NCBI RefSeq assembly: GCF_945859705.1
Contig: NC_079135.1
Location: forward strand, 38,985,679-39,049,678
Direction: 5' to 3'
DNA from: Episyrphus balteatus
Lineage: Eukaryota; Arthropoda; Insecta; Diptera; Syrphidae
DNA length: 64,000 bases
In this document: one piece after another, positions 22,742 through 35,489 of the stretch
Numbering within the stretch: the first letter of the stretch is position 1
Layout of the letters: each line of letters begins with the position of its first letter
The notes under the pieces: model-generated
What the model was told of the DNA's origin: nothing
What the model saw: the letters and a program-made list of their open reading frames with translations, nothing else
Databases searched by the model: none
Translations under genes and position numbers: made by a program

Positions 22742-25430
22742 CCTACATCTCAAATTTTTCCACTTTATTCGAAGAACTTATATACTTAAACAAACCTAAA
22801 CAACAACCAACTTGTTCAAAATGATAACAAAAAACACCCCCACAAAACATCAAAACGAAATACAAAAAAAAAAAAAAATAATTATTTCCGACAAATTTTC
22901 ATTATTAATTGTTATTGTTAATCTAAAAAGTTCGAGGTTGAACACTTAACAATGATTAATTGATTTCGTCTAGGTATATACTTTTCCACCATAGTAAGTT
23001 TGAAAACCATCGATTAATGTCAAAATGATTCGCCACATTCAATCTAAACAAAACATTAATTTCAATCTAATTTTAGAGACATATTGGTCGCAGAGTATCG
23101 TCCATATTGGTTATATAGACTTCGCAAGAAGTCAACCTAGAATAAACATCTTGACTTATCTGTCAGTGTCAATATATACAAAGATCTTCAGCAAGAAACA
23201 CGTGTCGCTCAAATCAATACCACCTCCGTCGTAGTCGTCTCTCTATGTCATCACATATAGCCACATGTTTAATGTTCAAATATCGAGAAAAAAAAAACTG
23301 TGACAGATGCTTTTCACATTCAAACATATAGAATTGGATTACACTATACTAGCAACTAAAGATATAGATCTCGTTCGAAGGAGGAGGAACGACGAAAAAG
23401 CAACTTCCCATAGTTACAAAAATTGACATTTAGTTTATCTTTTGCAAAGACGAAGAAATCTCATCGTCTTCATAGCCAATATGATGAAGTAACGAAGAAA
23501 TCCTAAGAAATCTTCCAATATGACGAAAAAGGATCGAAGCAAAAAGGAAATTACAAACAAAACAGATTCTATATAAGACATTTTCTTGGACTCAATTTGA
23601 TATCACTGAATGAAGCCAAAAAAGCATCATATTGAACTGAAAAACTCGCTCTCTCGGTGGGGGTTCAAAACGTTTCTTATAAACCTTCAAAACACCACCA
23701 GCATCACAGCCATCATCAGCTGCACAAAAAAGCAAGCTATTCACCGTACTTTCTATACATTTTCATACACTGCAATGCGCAACTTCCTCTGTTTATCGAA
23801 CCTGAAAAAGTATCTATCGAAAGATATCACTATTCGTCGTCGTCAGCAAGCGTCCTCCAATCCAACAACAACAAAAAAAAGACACTTCCAAAAAAAATCC
23901 ATCTCAGATCTAAAATGCACGACAAAAAAAATTCGAAACAGAGCATTGAAATATTCATCATCATTTTTTTTTTTTTCTCCGAACAAATTAGAATGAAACA
24001 CATCGCTATGCTCTACTCTACAACTCTGTGACTCTGATGCTCTAAAAAGCCAATCGTTGAAAGGTTCAAAGAAATCGACAAAAGTTGTTGGCAAAATTTC
24101 CAAATGAGATGAAAATGAAAAGGAAATCGCCCTCTCTTTCTATATAGCCATATCTACCACCACCGGATTCATTTTTCCGCTTCGACAGAGAACCAAATTC
24201 AGTCGAGAAAAAAATCACAAAAAAAAAACAACTTGAATTATTTGAAAATATATATTGCTTCTGTGAAAATTGAAAAGTAAGGCATAGATGATTCTATGAG
24301 CATATACCACATTCATGAGTGCCACCAGAAAAAAAAATTAAGCTATTCGTTATAAAAACGGATATATTCAAAAAAAAAATCTACAGTTTTCCAGTGATTC
24401 TGCTCTTCTGCATCGCAGCAGGTCCCCCTCATGTTAATGATACATTTTACACACAGCAATTTGTATCTTTTTTTATTCTCAGTTTAAAATGCGTAAATAC
24501 ACTTTGTATAGTTTGTTCTATTTTTATACAAAAAATTCTTAAAAATAGTTTTTGATTTTTTTTTTTGGTTGTTAAAAATAGATGATGAGATGCAAAATGC
24601 ACTCATATCTTGACCTGAGTCATTTCAATATTTTCTTGAAAAATTATGTTTCACATGAAATTAACATAATTTTCATCTAAATAAATTTTGAGAAAACATT
24701 TTAAGTATATTTACAAGCAGTAGCTAAATTAAGAACAAAATTAAGCAATTATAGATTTATTAAATTTTCAAAAAGTTTGAGTGGGTTTATGGAATTTTGA
24801 ATGCTGTGTGATCTGTTTTCCATAAATCTGGTGGTGATAAAATTTGTCATTTACAGAAGATTGTCGGCGTCGGTCGGCTTTGTGTTTTTGTGTGAAATTG
24901 AGAGTATTTCAAAACAAACGTTTTATCGAGCGAGACGACATAGAAAACATCACAATCACACCTTTCACAATTTTTCTTTCTGGTTTTGAAAATATTTTGA
25001 AAAGTTCATAAAATTTGCCAAGATAATAGTATTCACTTGTTCCATAGGAATTTCTTGAGTGACAACTTTGTTTTTACTAGGTCAGGGCCAGACAGACTGA
25101 CTTGTGTGAAATGCCTTAAGATCCGGGTTTTGTAATTTAAATATGTTCGAAGTTTTATAGTGCTTTTATTACCAATTCGTGCCGGTATAACATGCATTTA
25201 ACTTTAAGAGTTGTATTTGAGGGTGCTGAACCAACATGTGATTAAATTTGTCATGAAATTTTATACATTAGACGTAATTTGATTCTTTTTGGAATGCACT
25301 ACTTGAAAACGTCAAAATGTAAGAATACCCATACTTGTTTGAGGAATTGGAAAATATAAAAAGTATTTTAAACGATTTGACATTTTATTTGATATTATCT
25401 ATTGATTTAATGTTTTTATGACAAAACTTA
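22742..25430. other. Unique DNA, no gene recognised
   Basis: G/C-richer patches at 23090-23260, 23600-23900, 24140-24200 and 24850-24960 alternate with A/T runs. Overlapping frames of 86-128 codons at 23610-24103 lie on both strands and show no domain; their Ser/Lys/Asn-rich content follows from composition. The patchwork is compatible with regulatory or UTR sequence. I cannot name a promoter with confidence. Confidence 0.45.
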
Positions 25431-25599
25431 AAAAAAAAGTTGCTTTATGTCTGATTCACAATATTTCGAGATGATACGAAACGAGAGCACTACGAGAGTT
25501 TCGTTGAAGATTTTTAAATTGCCCTATCGGCAATACAGTTTACCTGGAAAATTTATCTAGTACGAAAAATCGATATTATCAATACTTTTTGAATGTAAA

Positions 25600-25790
25600 A
25601 AATTCCAACTTGTCACAGCAAATTTTGAGAGTGAGTGGAGTTATAAGCAAAATGTGAGTATGAAGTTTTATAGCCTTAAATCGCAGTTTTATATTGTTTG
25701 TAAGGGGTTAAAAAACGTGAGTTTTCCAATTAATATGAATGACCTAAACACTTTCACATTTTAAGTTCAGGAACTGACGATTTGTCAATT
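25600..25790 (+). repeat. Diverged relative of the 36.8-38.5 kb foldback arm
   Basis: Shares ordered phrases with 37350-37500: AAATTTTG-GAGT, TATAAGCAAAATGTGAGTA, GTTTTATAGCC, GGGGTTAAAAAACGTGAG, TTTTCCAATTAATATGAATG. Ends cannot be placed. Confidence 0.45.
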
Positions 25791-27323
25791 TCAGTCTTGG
25801 GACAAATGGCGGAGCAATAGTCTTTATACTCAAAACTTGCGATGCTTAAGCCCCCAATAATCATGAAAAGCCGCGATTTAAAGCTGAGTTTTGAATTCGG
25901 TAGCAACTTTTACGGGCGAACAGGTTTATTATTTTTTTGTTTTTAGATTTTTTTTTTATAAAAGACTAAGCTAAGTTTAGGACACAAAACTAATTTTAAA
26001 GTTATTTTAAGTGGTTTTAATATTGATTACTATCAACATTTCCGAAATTTTTGTAAAATGAAAAAAAAAAATTACAAGCAAAAGGCTGAGAAAGTAGATT
26101 CCAAACAAGAAGCTTTGTTTTTTTAGCTTTATTTGTACTTTAAGAATTAAAACCATCTAACGTTTTGCATTCCGTTGATAAATACAAATACCTATATAAT
26201 ATAAACTTTCGCTTAATTGAACAAAATTTGAAATGAAAAAGAGGAATTAAGATCGACTTTTTTGCAAGATTTTTGTATGGACAAAAAAAAAATTGAAATA
26301 TTTTTTTTGATATCTATCCCTCTTCATTTTGGAGATAAATGTATAGCCAGTTAAACAAACCGTCTGTTTGCAGAACAACTCTTTCCTTTGAAAACAGAAA
26401 CAAAGATTTTTCTTGAGCATTCCAAAAAGTATCGTTTTACAAAATTTGCAATACTTTATAAAGAAGAGAATTTTGGAACCTCGGAATAATTACGATCAAA
26501 TGCTATACATTTCCACAACTTTAAATACGAAAAAAAAAAAAAAATACATGACTTAAGAAACAAGTGCAAAATGACGTTAAATATAATTTATAAATTTAAT
26601 TTTACGTATTGCCCTATTAATGAGCTGTGAATGGCTAGAAAAATTTAGTGATTCAAAGTTTTTGAGCCTGTAATGAGCGATTTAGTGTTTTAAAAATGAT
26701 ATTGGGGCATATTTTTTTTATTATTTTGGCTCCATTATAGGGTGAACGTCGTAGTTTTTTAATCGGAATACTACAACATGAGTGTTTCCCAAATCTTTAG
26801 CCTTGAGTCGAACGTTCGACTCTCGAGTCATAAAAGGGCCCGTAATTTTTTTTATTAAAAAACAAACACTTACCTGGATATGTTTCTATGTATATCTTTT
26901 TTCATCTAAATTCCATTAGACCATATTGAATTATTTCTTACATTCTCCACTAAATTCCTCTAAATTTTTAAAACAGAATAACAGCAACATCTTTTTTTAT
27001 CTTCAATAATATTGTTTTTTTTTAATGTTATCACTTTTATTAAAATTAATATTAAATTCAAGCAGATTGCCGATTTTACAACACGAATTTTTCGATGATA
27101 CTTCAACGTCTTTTTTTGAAAGAAATCACACAAACTGAATCGAAAATTTTTGATAAATAAATTAATTTCATATTGTTTGAGATTTTATTCAAAAACACTA
27201 AAACAATGATTTAAAAAATTCAAAAAGTAGTTTGTTTTTACAATGTTCATGTTCATGGACGTATCTACAAATGGCCATTGTAGGTGCTTTGGCCTAGGAA
27301 AATAGCTGGCACTTCAAACACAC
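25791..27323. other. AT-rich DNA with an 18-bp perfect palindrome
   Basis: GAGTCGAACGTTCGACTC at 26805-26822 is a perfect palindrome, followed by CTCGAGTC. Otherwise only A/T-rich sequence; no gene was recognised. Confidence 0.5.
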
Positions 27324-27326
27324 TTA

Positions 27327-27462
27327 GGCCCAATTTATTCACTCTCCATTATATTTAAAGGCGCCATTAAAACTTGAAAATATTTCAAATGGCATAAGAA
27401 ATTTAAAATTTCCCATTTTAAATGGCGACTTTAAATTTAATGGAGAGTGAATGAATTGGGAC
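27327..27462. mobile_element. Tourist-like MITE (PIF/Harbinger type)
   Basis: 136 bp, starting GGCCCAATTTATTCACTCTC and ending with the near complement GAGAGTGAATGAATTGGGAC, flanked by TTA on both sides (27324-27326, 27463-27465). A TTA duplication with GG(C/T)CC termini is typical of PIF/Harbinger-derived Tourist MITEs. The subterminal parts (AAAGGCGCCATT / AATGGCGACTTT) also pair. Non-coding. Confidence 0.8.
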
Positions 27463-27465
27463 TTA

Positions 27466-30351
27466 ATCTTGCAAAAAAATTCAGATCTTCCGGCCACTAT
27501 CTTCCCTCTTCATCTTCAATATCTTGAAATTTAATAGATGCCTAGCCTATAGCTAATTCCTATGAAATTTTGATGTTTGTGTTTTTGAATACTTATCTTG
27601 CTAAAACTCCCTTCTTCGATATTAATTCTAAAATTTGATAAAGTTCAAAAAAAAAAAATATTTGGAACTAATCTTAACATGTTTTCCAATTTATGTTCAT
27701 GACAGTATAGAAAAAAGTCTTTGGGCAAATGCATTTAAATCCAAGTCTTGTGTTAACTGTTCTAATATTATCCATATGAAGGTACAAAAGCATCTTCATT
27801 TCATTGCAATGATAATCCTTTTTGCAAGTAATAGCTGAAAATTTGAAATATAAAACAAACAAAACTACCAATTTCAGTGCACAATATCAAGAACTGACAA
27901 ATCCATCCGATTATATTCATTTGAAACGAAGATATTTTCAACTGGATTCCACATTTCAAACCCAAACAAATATGATAAGCTGTTTTCAAACAGATTTAAG
28001 TACAACCAAAAATGTTGATTCCTTTTCATCTACACTACTCAACCAACCCCCCAATTTAGTATTGGTTCTACTGGTTACTTCTTATAGGTAGATAAGGCGA
28101 GTGAGGGTGTGCAAATAATTCGTATCTTTAAGACCAGCAGATGAGGTTGCTCATACTATGGGTGATTCGTCTATCATTTTCCAATCGACTATAACCACTT
28201 CAGCAAAAAACACCCCCCAAATCAAGAAAACTATCGACCTCAATCAACAATCACCATCAATTTCTATGGCCACTTTGAGGAAGAACTCTTATTTGGGACT
28301 TGGGAGAAACCGAATCATTTAAAAAAAAAAAACAAAAAAAACTAAAAGACTGTGGGAATCAGTGGGAAGTTGTGGTTTAAGATGCTCCTATACTTCATCC
28401 GGTCCATCAATGTGCAATACTTGTGTGGATTAGTATCCTGCTGAGAGTAATGATTATATCGATTGTTTACATTGCTAGCTTGAAAGTTTTACTGGTTTTA
28501 GTTAATCATTGCTTCGAAAGTGCTCTTCTTGAAAAGATGAGCTGAGACCAACAAAGTGCAGATAGAGCTTTGTTTGCCTTTTGAGGGTTCATTTTTTGAA
28601 ATTTGAAATTAATATTTCAATCAATCAAAAATCTATCAAAAAGGAAGAACATAACCTATGACCTTTATAAACTTCGTGCGAGTACGTATTTTCGGCAATT
28701 AAAGAGTTTTGTTGTGAAATCAAACTCATTTTAAATATTCACTTTCTAAAATTACAAAATGTACATATTTCATTCAAATGAAAATATCAATAAAACAGTT
28801 GTTGGCACAGCCACACATCCCATAAATTGTATATATCTTGAGAAGATTTAGTTTGCATCAGGGGCTGATGCTGATTTAAAACAACAAAGCACTGTAATGA
28901 TTACAAAAACAGTTTTTTGTTTATTGTTTTTGTTTAAAAATATTTTCTCTTACAGTTTAAAGACTTTCCTTTTCCAGAAAAAAAATTCACTTCTTTACCC
29001 CGTTTACTACCGTTTTCACCATTTAATTGAAAATTAAGAAAGTATAAACAAATTAATTTGCTTGTGCATCCATCGACATCACGCCTTTGCCTTCGCCTTG
29101 CAGAAAATCTGTATAAGCACACGCTTCAGAGTTCCTCTTCCCACGAAAAAAAACTTTAATTAAAATCCAATTAAAATTTTAAAAAGTACCCCCAAAAATG
29201 TTTACTCGTTAATGACTTTGTTCAGGTAATAAATAGATCTAAGGAAATTCTTCTTTAAAACTCTTTAATAGTTTGGTTTCTTTATGATGATAAATTGATA
29301 ATCCAATAAAGAGATCGCGGATGTTATTGTTGTTTATTTTTTTTTTTTGCTCAGAGGGGAATCTTATTTTCTCTCGAATGAAAATGTATTTTAAATTCGC
29401 ATGAAATATTTTGCGATACAAGGTAGAGTGGTTAGTTCAGATCTACTATGAATAAGAATGTTTACCGAACTATATCCAGAAGAAATTAATGGTAACATTC
29501 ACAATAAAAAATCTTTGTGTAATACCGAACAAATTATGCAATAGGGATTTTTTCCAAAAAAAAAAAAAAATTTTTTTTTTTTAATGTTGACTTTAGGTCA
29601 AAATTATTTCAAAAATTAATCTTTTTTTGTTATATTTTACAGTGTTCACATTAGCAATAATTTACTATGATTTAATTTGAACCAATAAATACTTGGTTTA
29701 TTTTGATATATAAAACTTAAGAGGAATTTATTAAATGTAAAATTAATTATTATATTTTTAATCGAAAATTAAATAAAAATTTGTATGGCTAGTTTTGTAT
29801 TTGTTTTTATTTTTGAATGTTTAAAAAAGAATAGAACTTTAATGTTCCTTTTCTCCAAATCTCAATTTCTTTCGTTTGAGATTTAGAAAAATTTTAAAAC
29901 TATAAAATTATTGAAAACAGCTGCAAGTGATGCATTTGTTATTTTTTAAATAACATTTTCTGATTCTTATAATATTATTTATGATTTATGTGCTTTAAGA
30001 TAAAGCAATAAAGTGTGTATATTTTTCTTGAGTTTTTACAATATTTTAATTTAAAATTTTTTTAAAGGATATTATGGTAGGAAATTTAATTATCTACAAA
30101 AAAAAATCTTAATAAAAATTTTTAAATTCGTTTACCTTTTCAAGTTATAGACAAAAACAAAAAACGTAACAAAAAAAGAGTCGAAAATATTTATCATTAC
30201 AAAAATTATCATATCTTTATAACTTATCTATAGATTTTGAAGAAAATTATATTGTTATTTTTGCCAAAAAGAGGATTCGAAAGATTTAGATTTTTTTATT
30301 TCAGTAAGAAATTTTTTTTGGAAAAAATTTTCTTTAAAAATCGATTTTTTA
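27466..30351. other. Unique AT-rich DNA, no gene recognised
   Basis: Short frames at 27635-28091 and 28934-29122 have no recognisable domain. Long A and T runs occur near 28321-28343 and 29557-29582. I see no RNA gene or splice pair. Confidence 0.45.
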
Positions 30352-30480
30352 CTTGCTATATAGGAACTCAAGATAACAATTTTACATGACATTACGATGA
30401 CAGAGAATGCCAAAAACAAGGGTCCGGTGATTCGGTCTGGCTTTTTGGGACCAATTACAGATTTTACTGTCTCTTCGAAA
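30352..30480 (+). repeat. Family B 5' part
   Basis: ACTTGCTATATAGGAACTCA then AGATAACAATTTTACATGAC, ATTACGATGACAGAGAATGC and GGGTCCGGTGATTCGGTCTG match the start of the family B copy at 31605. Confidence 0.65.
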
Positions 30481-31600
30481 AAAAAAACACCCTTTCCCCT
30501 AAATTGTTTTTATGAAAACTCTTTACTCTTGCTTTCTATCCCAAATTCAATGTTTTCATCAAATTTCATTAGGGTGACCCATCATTTTTGTTTTCACTCA
30601 AAAAAACACCTTTTTAACCATGATATTTTTATAGAAGTTTTAGATTCTTGTTTCTTATCTTAAAAGTAACTTAATTTCTGAATTTCAATAGGGTACCACT
30701 AATATTACTCTAGTTTTACACACTTTTTCAAATATACCCATATTTTCTTTACACCTAAAAAAACACCCTTTCAGATAAAAAAATTTATAGTTTTAATTTA
30801 TTCGTAATTCCCATGGAAAAGACAACATTTTTAATAAATTTTGTAGGGGTAACTTTTATACCATTGATTTTATTGGAATTATCGCGGATTTTCCCTATTT
30901 CAAAAAAAAAAAAACACCTTTTAAAATAAAATATTTGTATATACTGTTTGGCTTGGGTTCTTGGTTTCTGTTATAAATGAAACATTTTTACCGATTTTCA
31001 TTGGTGTAACAATTTTTTCCCAGTTTTTGTGGTACTAATTCCGAATTTCATCATTTCTTAAAAAAAACACCCTTTGACTCAAAATAATTTTGTACACTTT
31101 ATAGATTCTTAATTCTTATACCAACCAAAACCTTTTCACCAAGTTTTAAAAATTAATAAAATATAAGTCAGCTGTTATGATACCTTTCTCACACATAACT
31201 CATCCCAACAAAAAAACACCCTTTCACCAAAAAATATTTTTAAGAACTTTTGCTTTATCTAAAACCTTCATCCCGAATTTCATCAGTGTAGCATGTTTTT
31301 CACATGGGTTTCGGTATTCGGTTATATTTTACCTGTTGAGGTCAAAAAACAAGCACCCTTGTTTTTAATCGGCAATAACTTTTCCTATAGCAATCGTATT
31401 AGGTAATTGAATCATTAGATTCAGCATCAAAAAATACCTTAGAAACATGTGTCATATGATGATAAATTTTTTCACTATATTTTTGAGCTTCACCCCCTCC
31501 CTCTTGTCCGCTAAAATACACCCTTCCACCCAACTTTTTTTTATCCTTGGTTCTTATTCCAAAAGCAAACTTTTTGCCAAGTTTCATGAGTGTAACAATT
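30481..31600 (+). repeat. Diverged tandem array, period about 150 bp
   Basis: An AAAAAACACCCTTTC-type box recurs near 30484, 30602, 30760, 30905, 31063, 31214, 31347 and 31514. Between boxes comes a loosely kept order: TTTATAGAA, GATTCTT-TTCTTAT, ATTTCATTAGGGTGAC. Spacings run from about 118 to 167 bp. Units differ strongly, so the array is old. It starts and stops at family B sequence on both sides, which suggests that it is the expanded inside of a family B element. Confidence 0.6.
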
Positions 31601-31604
31601 TCTT

Positions 31605-32552
31605 ACTTGCGATATAGGTACTATAGGGCAAGTTTAGGATTCGTAAGAAAAATCGAACTCGAGATAACAATTTTACATGACATTACGATGATGGAGAATG
31701 CCAAAAAAGTGGGTCCGGCAATTCTGTCTGTCTGTCTGTCTGTGTGTCTGTCTCTATCTGGAGCTGCAGCCTAAACGAGTGAAGTGATTTTCTTCAAACT
31801 TGGTAGTTAGCAGTTTTTGGTGATTCCCTAGAGGGGAAATTGAAATTTTTTTTTATGACCAAAACTAACGGTACCTGCCATATAACGGAAATAGAAAAGT
31901 TCATTTTTTTCAAAAACGGCTCTAACGATTTTGATTAAAATTTTTGTGTGTAGTACTGCACATAAGAGCCAACTTATTAAATAAAAAAAATATTTTTTGT
32001 ACCGTTATTAACGGTACCTGTCATAGAACGGTTTTTTTCGTTTCTGAATATCTCGTACAAAATTAACCCGATTTAAATGAAAATTTTTATACAAAAGTGT
32101 GTAAGTAAAGATAATATTAAAATTTTAGAAAATTTTCCAAAAACGCATTTTTGGTTTTTTAAAAAATATTTCAAAATTTTTTTTTGAAAAATCAATTTTT
32201 TGAAAACGGATCAATGAAAAATTTTGAAATTTAGTTTTTATGTGTAAATTAATTATTTCTTCAAAATGGCATACCAATTTTTTTTTCGAAAAATGTTAAA
32301 ACATTTTTATATATAAAAAATTATTTTTTTAAAAAACGGCTCCTACAATTTTCGAAAATTTTTTTCTAAAAATACCTTTTTATACAAGAAATAAAATGGC
32401 ATATTTGTTTTTTTTTTCTAAGATAATGTATGACGGAGTTTAATTAATTATAAAAACCGATTTAATTTTTTTATACTACTTATGAAATTTCTTCAAAATA
32501 TCAAATTTTAAATTTCTTGAATAAAAAGCTTTAACATTATAGTTACTTTAAG
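31605..32552 (+). mobile_element. Family B dispersed repeat, longest copy
   Basis: Begins ACTTGCGATATAGGTACT and CTATAGGGCAAGTTTAGG, then ACATGACATTACGATGATGG, a (CTGT)n tract at 31724-31756, CTGCAGCCTAAACGAGTG, TCAAACTTGGTAG, GATTCCCTAGAGG and two ACGGTACCTG boxes near 31870 and 32010. The minus-strand copy at 3337-3973 has most blocks in the same order. No protein was recognised. Confidence 0.65.
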
Positions 32553-32590
32553 CATGAGAGCAAGTACGTGCGACCCCAGTCGTGCAATTT
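32553..32590. repeat. Element D end motif
   Basis: GAGAGCAAGTACGTGCGACC then CCAGTCGTGCA matches the element D ends at 2612 and 3332 and, as there, directly adjoins family B. Confidence 0.6.
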
Positions 32591-33399
32591 TTTATTTTTT
32601 AAATGCCTATTTTACCTGTACTATTTCAGAAATAGGGTCTTGTTTGTAAAATTAAACATACAAAATTCAATAACAATCGTTAGAGTCATTTTTAAATAAA
32701 AAAATAACTTTTCTCTTTTGGTCATATTGCAGGTTCAGTTTGTTTAGGGTCCTAGATTTTGATAAGCTAGAATATTGAATTACAGGAAACACATTTATCT
32801 ACCGTTTTGTTTCGCATTCATGTGAAATAAGACAAAAAATGTATGACTAAATCGTTTTAGTCTGAATCATTTTAATTTTGACGTTTAATGTCTATCTAGG
32901 TACTATATAGATTTTTCAAAATTAACTTCGCATTTTATTGTCCGTGAGTCAGAATTATGAAATTGAAATTTTAAGAAAAAGAAAACTATGTATGATTTCA
33001 AAAATTGTTTCGATTAATTCAAATGATCGATCATTAAAAATTATAAAATCAAATGAGTGACAAACAGGGTGGGGAAATATTTTTTTTTTAATAAATAATA
33101 ATAAAATATTGTTTTATAGTTTGTTTATAATAAATTTATTAGTAATCTTATGTTAGAAATAATTTTTTTTAATAGACGCTTTCTAATTCGTTTATTTCAT
33201 ATTTAAAGAGAATGAAACTTATTTAGGTGAAAATCCAGTGAGCTTGTAATCTCGTCTGCCAGTCATAGTATCAGATTTTGTTAATTTATAGTTCAACTCC
33301 GTTCTTTACAAATATTTAAAAAGTGCATTTAAAAATGGTTTTTCTCCTGTTTTTCACGGTTAAAGAAAAACTCCTATTAAAACCAAAATATATGCATTT
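32591..33399. other. AT-rich DNA, nothing recognised
   Basis: No repeat partner, gene or RNA was seen. Confidence 0.4.
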
Positions 33400-33889
33400 C
33401 GTTGAAATCTGCATTACAAAAATTATACACTTATGAACTTTATAATGCCCCACCCTGTAATCTACGCAGATCGCCACAATTCTCAATTAGTGAGGATATT
33501 TTTAACTTTTTGCGGCATTTAGTGTTTTTCTTTTCTTTTTGTTGTTTTCGTCTTTCCTTTCCATATGCTCCAACAAACTTTTATAGAATTTTTGAGGATA
33601 AATCAGGTGGTTTTTCAAAAGCAAAAATAGAAAATGCAGCTTATTTTTTGTTTATGCAGATTGAGTTTGATTTTCTCGTCGTCGCGTTGTGATGCTTTTT
33701 GTACACGATGATGATGGGAAAATTGGATTGGATTTTCGAATGATGGCTAAATGGGATGGTTTTTTGAGAGAGAGCGAGGCGAATTTATTTGTGTACCTTG
33801 CGGCAATAAAAACAAACAAAATGATGTCATTTAAAATCTGGTATAATCAAATCGGTTGTGATAGGCCTCGTCGTAGATATATATTGTGG
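33400..33889 (+). other. Unique G/C-richer block ending in a candidate splice donor
   Basis: The block is less A/T-rich than its surroundings, is not shared with other parts of the window, and ends TTGTGG followed by GTGAGT (donor at 33890). A frame from ATG 33689 stays open through the donor. If spliced to the candidate exon at 34231 it would stop after ten more residues. No domain was recognised, so a 5' UTR exon, regulatory DNA or chance are all possible. Confidence 0.2.
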
Positions 33890-34230
33890 GTGAGTTTGAG
33901 TGTTAATTATAAAAAAAAATATATAAAAAAAAACAAGTGGAAAAAAAGATGAAATTTTCACATTAGGGCGAATAAATAGACAAGGCTGTAATAAATCTTA
34001 AAAGTTCAATGTTGTTGTTTTTTGTTTTTTTTTTTTTTTTTATTCAAAATTAGAATGTTGGGAAAGTTTGTTTTTATTTTATTTTTAAAAATTGACAAGT
34101 TATAAGTTTATTTGTTGAATGAGGTAATTGCTAGGAGAGTCATTCAATTAATTTATAGCAATATTACATCATTAATTTGAAATTTCTTTTCTGTCAATAA
34201 CTAATTTATGTCCTTTTTCTTTTATTTCAG

Positions 34231-34267
34231 ATATTCCGTATAAAGTTTTATAAAACTGATTAATAAG
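34231..34267 (+). other. Candidate 37-nt exon
   Basis: A pyrimidine tract and acceptor (CTTTTTCTTTTATTTCAG, ending at 34230) are followed 37 nt later by AAG and the consensus donor GTAAGT (34268-34273). Both splice sites are near-ideal for insects and correctly spaced for a small exon. All three frames are possible only for a short stretch, and frame 0 after the donor at 33889 meets a stop. If real, it is more likely an untranslated or very small exon. Chance occurrence in T-rich DNA cannot be excluded. Confidence 0.3.
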
Positions 34268-35215
34268 GTAAGTTTTTTTTTTTATTTGTTGTATTGTATA
34301 AAAGGACATTTTTTCTTTAATTTATTTTATATTTATTCAAATAAATCTACTTTTCATTTCATTGATGACACAGTATAAAAAGGTTAAATGAAACATTCAT
34401 GTCATTCAATATACAATAAAAAATTAGTCCAAGGTTATTTAGTTTAAGTTCGAATGTTGTTGGACGGAAGAACTGAGGGATGATACTTTATACATAATAA
34501 TCTGCCTACATACATATAATATACTTGGGTGAATAAAATGAAAAGAACAATTTTATACACAAGAGAAAAATGATATACCTACATTTAAATACACACGAAG
34601 AGTGTATTAATACTGTTATTAGCTTAATCGAGAATAAAATCGATGACAATAACACTACTTGGCGGAAGTAATTTATTTTTAATTTGTCTAAAAGCATCTG
34701 TTTTCTGTTTATTTTTTTTTTTTTTTTTTTGTGTATTTGATGAAATAAAATATACAAGAATGCGGCTGTGTTTGATTGGGAAAACGTGTTTTGAATTTAT
34801 TGAGGAAGTTTTTCTTTTGAGAAAATAACATTTGTTAAGTTTGTAGTTCTTCCTTTTTTAAATGGTTTTTCTTGTCATGAATTGCTTTGAGGCTTTTTTT
34901 TAGTTTTTTTACTCTGGCAACATTTAAAAACGAATTAATCGGACTTTTGGACAGTTCTTCAATGTTGAAAATATTTCAAAGTTGTAAAGTCCTTTTTAAT
35001 ATAGTGAATACTCTACTTCACTACATTTTGATGTATTTGAGGTGGGTATTTAGTTTTCACAATAATTGGACATTTTATGACTGTACTCAAAATATTTAAT
35101 GATAAATCCTAGTATACGCAGCTGAAGCGAAACGAAAAATTTTAAAGTCTCCAAAGTCAACAGTGGACATGTTAACGAAAAAATACCATCGGGTATTATA
35201 GCTTTGACATAAAAT
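34268..35215. other. AT-rich unique DNA
   Basis: Nothing was recognised beyond T and A homopolymers. Confidence 0.4.
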
Positions 35216-35489
35216 TGAATTTAATTAACTCACCGAATTTATTTTTATATCATTTTTTAGATAATTTCATTGCGAAGAAGTTTGTACTTGGACATTTTTG
35301 GTTTAAATGAGTAAAAATGGAGCTATGACATAAAAACGGCACCGACCTCTTTTCTAAGATGGCGGCTGTTCCCAATGTCCTATCATCCCAACAAATTGAC
35401 TTTTACAATAAGAACATACACCCAAACACGTTCCATGAAAAAATGTTGTATCGCGAAAAATGCAATATGATTTACTAATTTGCCTGGGC
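35216..35489 (+). mobile_element. Solo arm of the 36.8-38.5 kb foldback family
   Basis: TTAACTCACCGAATTT, AAGATGGCGGCTGTTCCCAA, AACAAATTGACTTTTA, CATGAAAAAATG and the end ACTAATTTGCCTGGGC-TA match the right arm at 38235-38510, with many substitutions. No opposite arm is present, so it is a truncated, older family member. Confidence 0.75.

Noticed and set aside
23610..24103. Three overlapping frames of 86-128 codons on both strands
   Set aside because: Low-complexity Lys/Ser/Asn content, opposite-strand overlap and no domain; treated as unique non-coding DNA.
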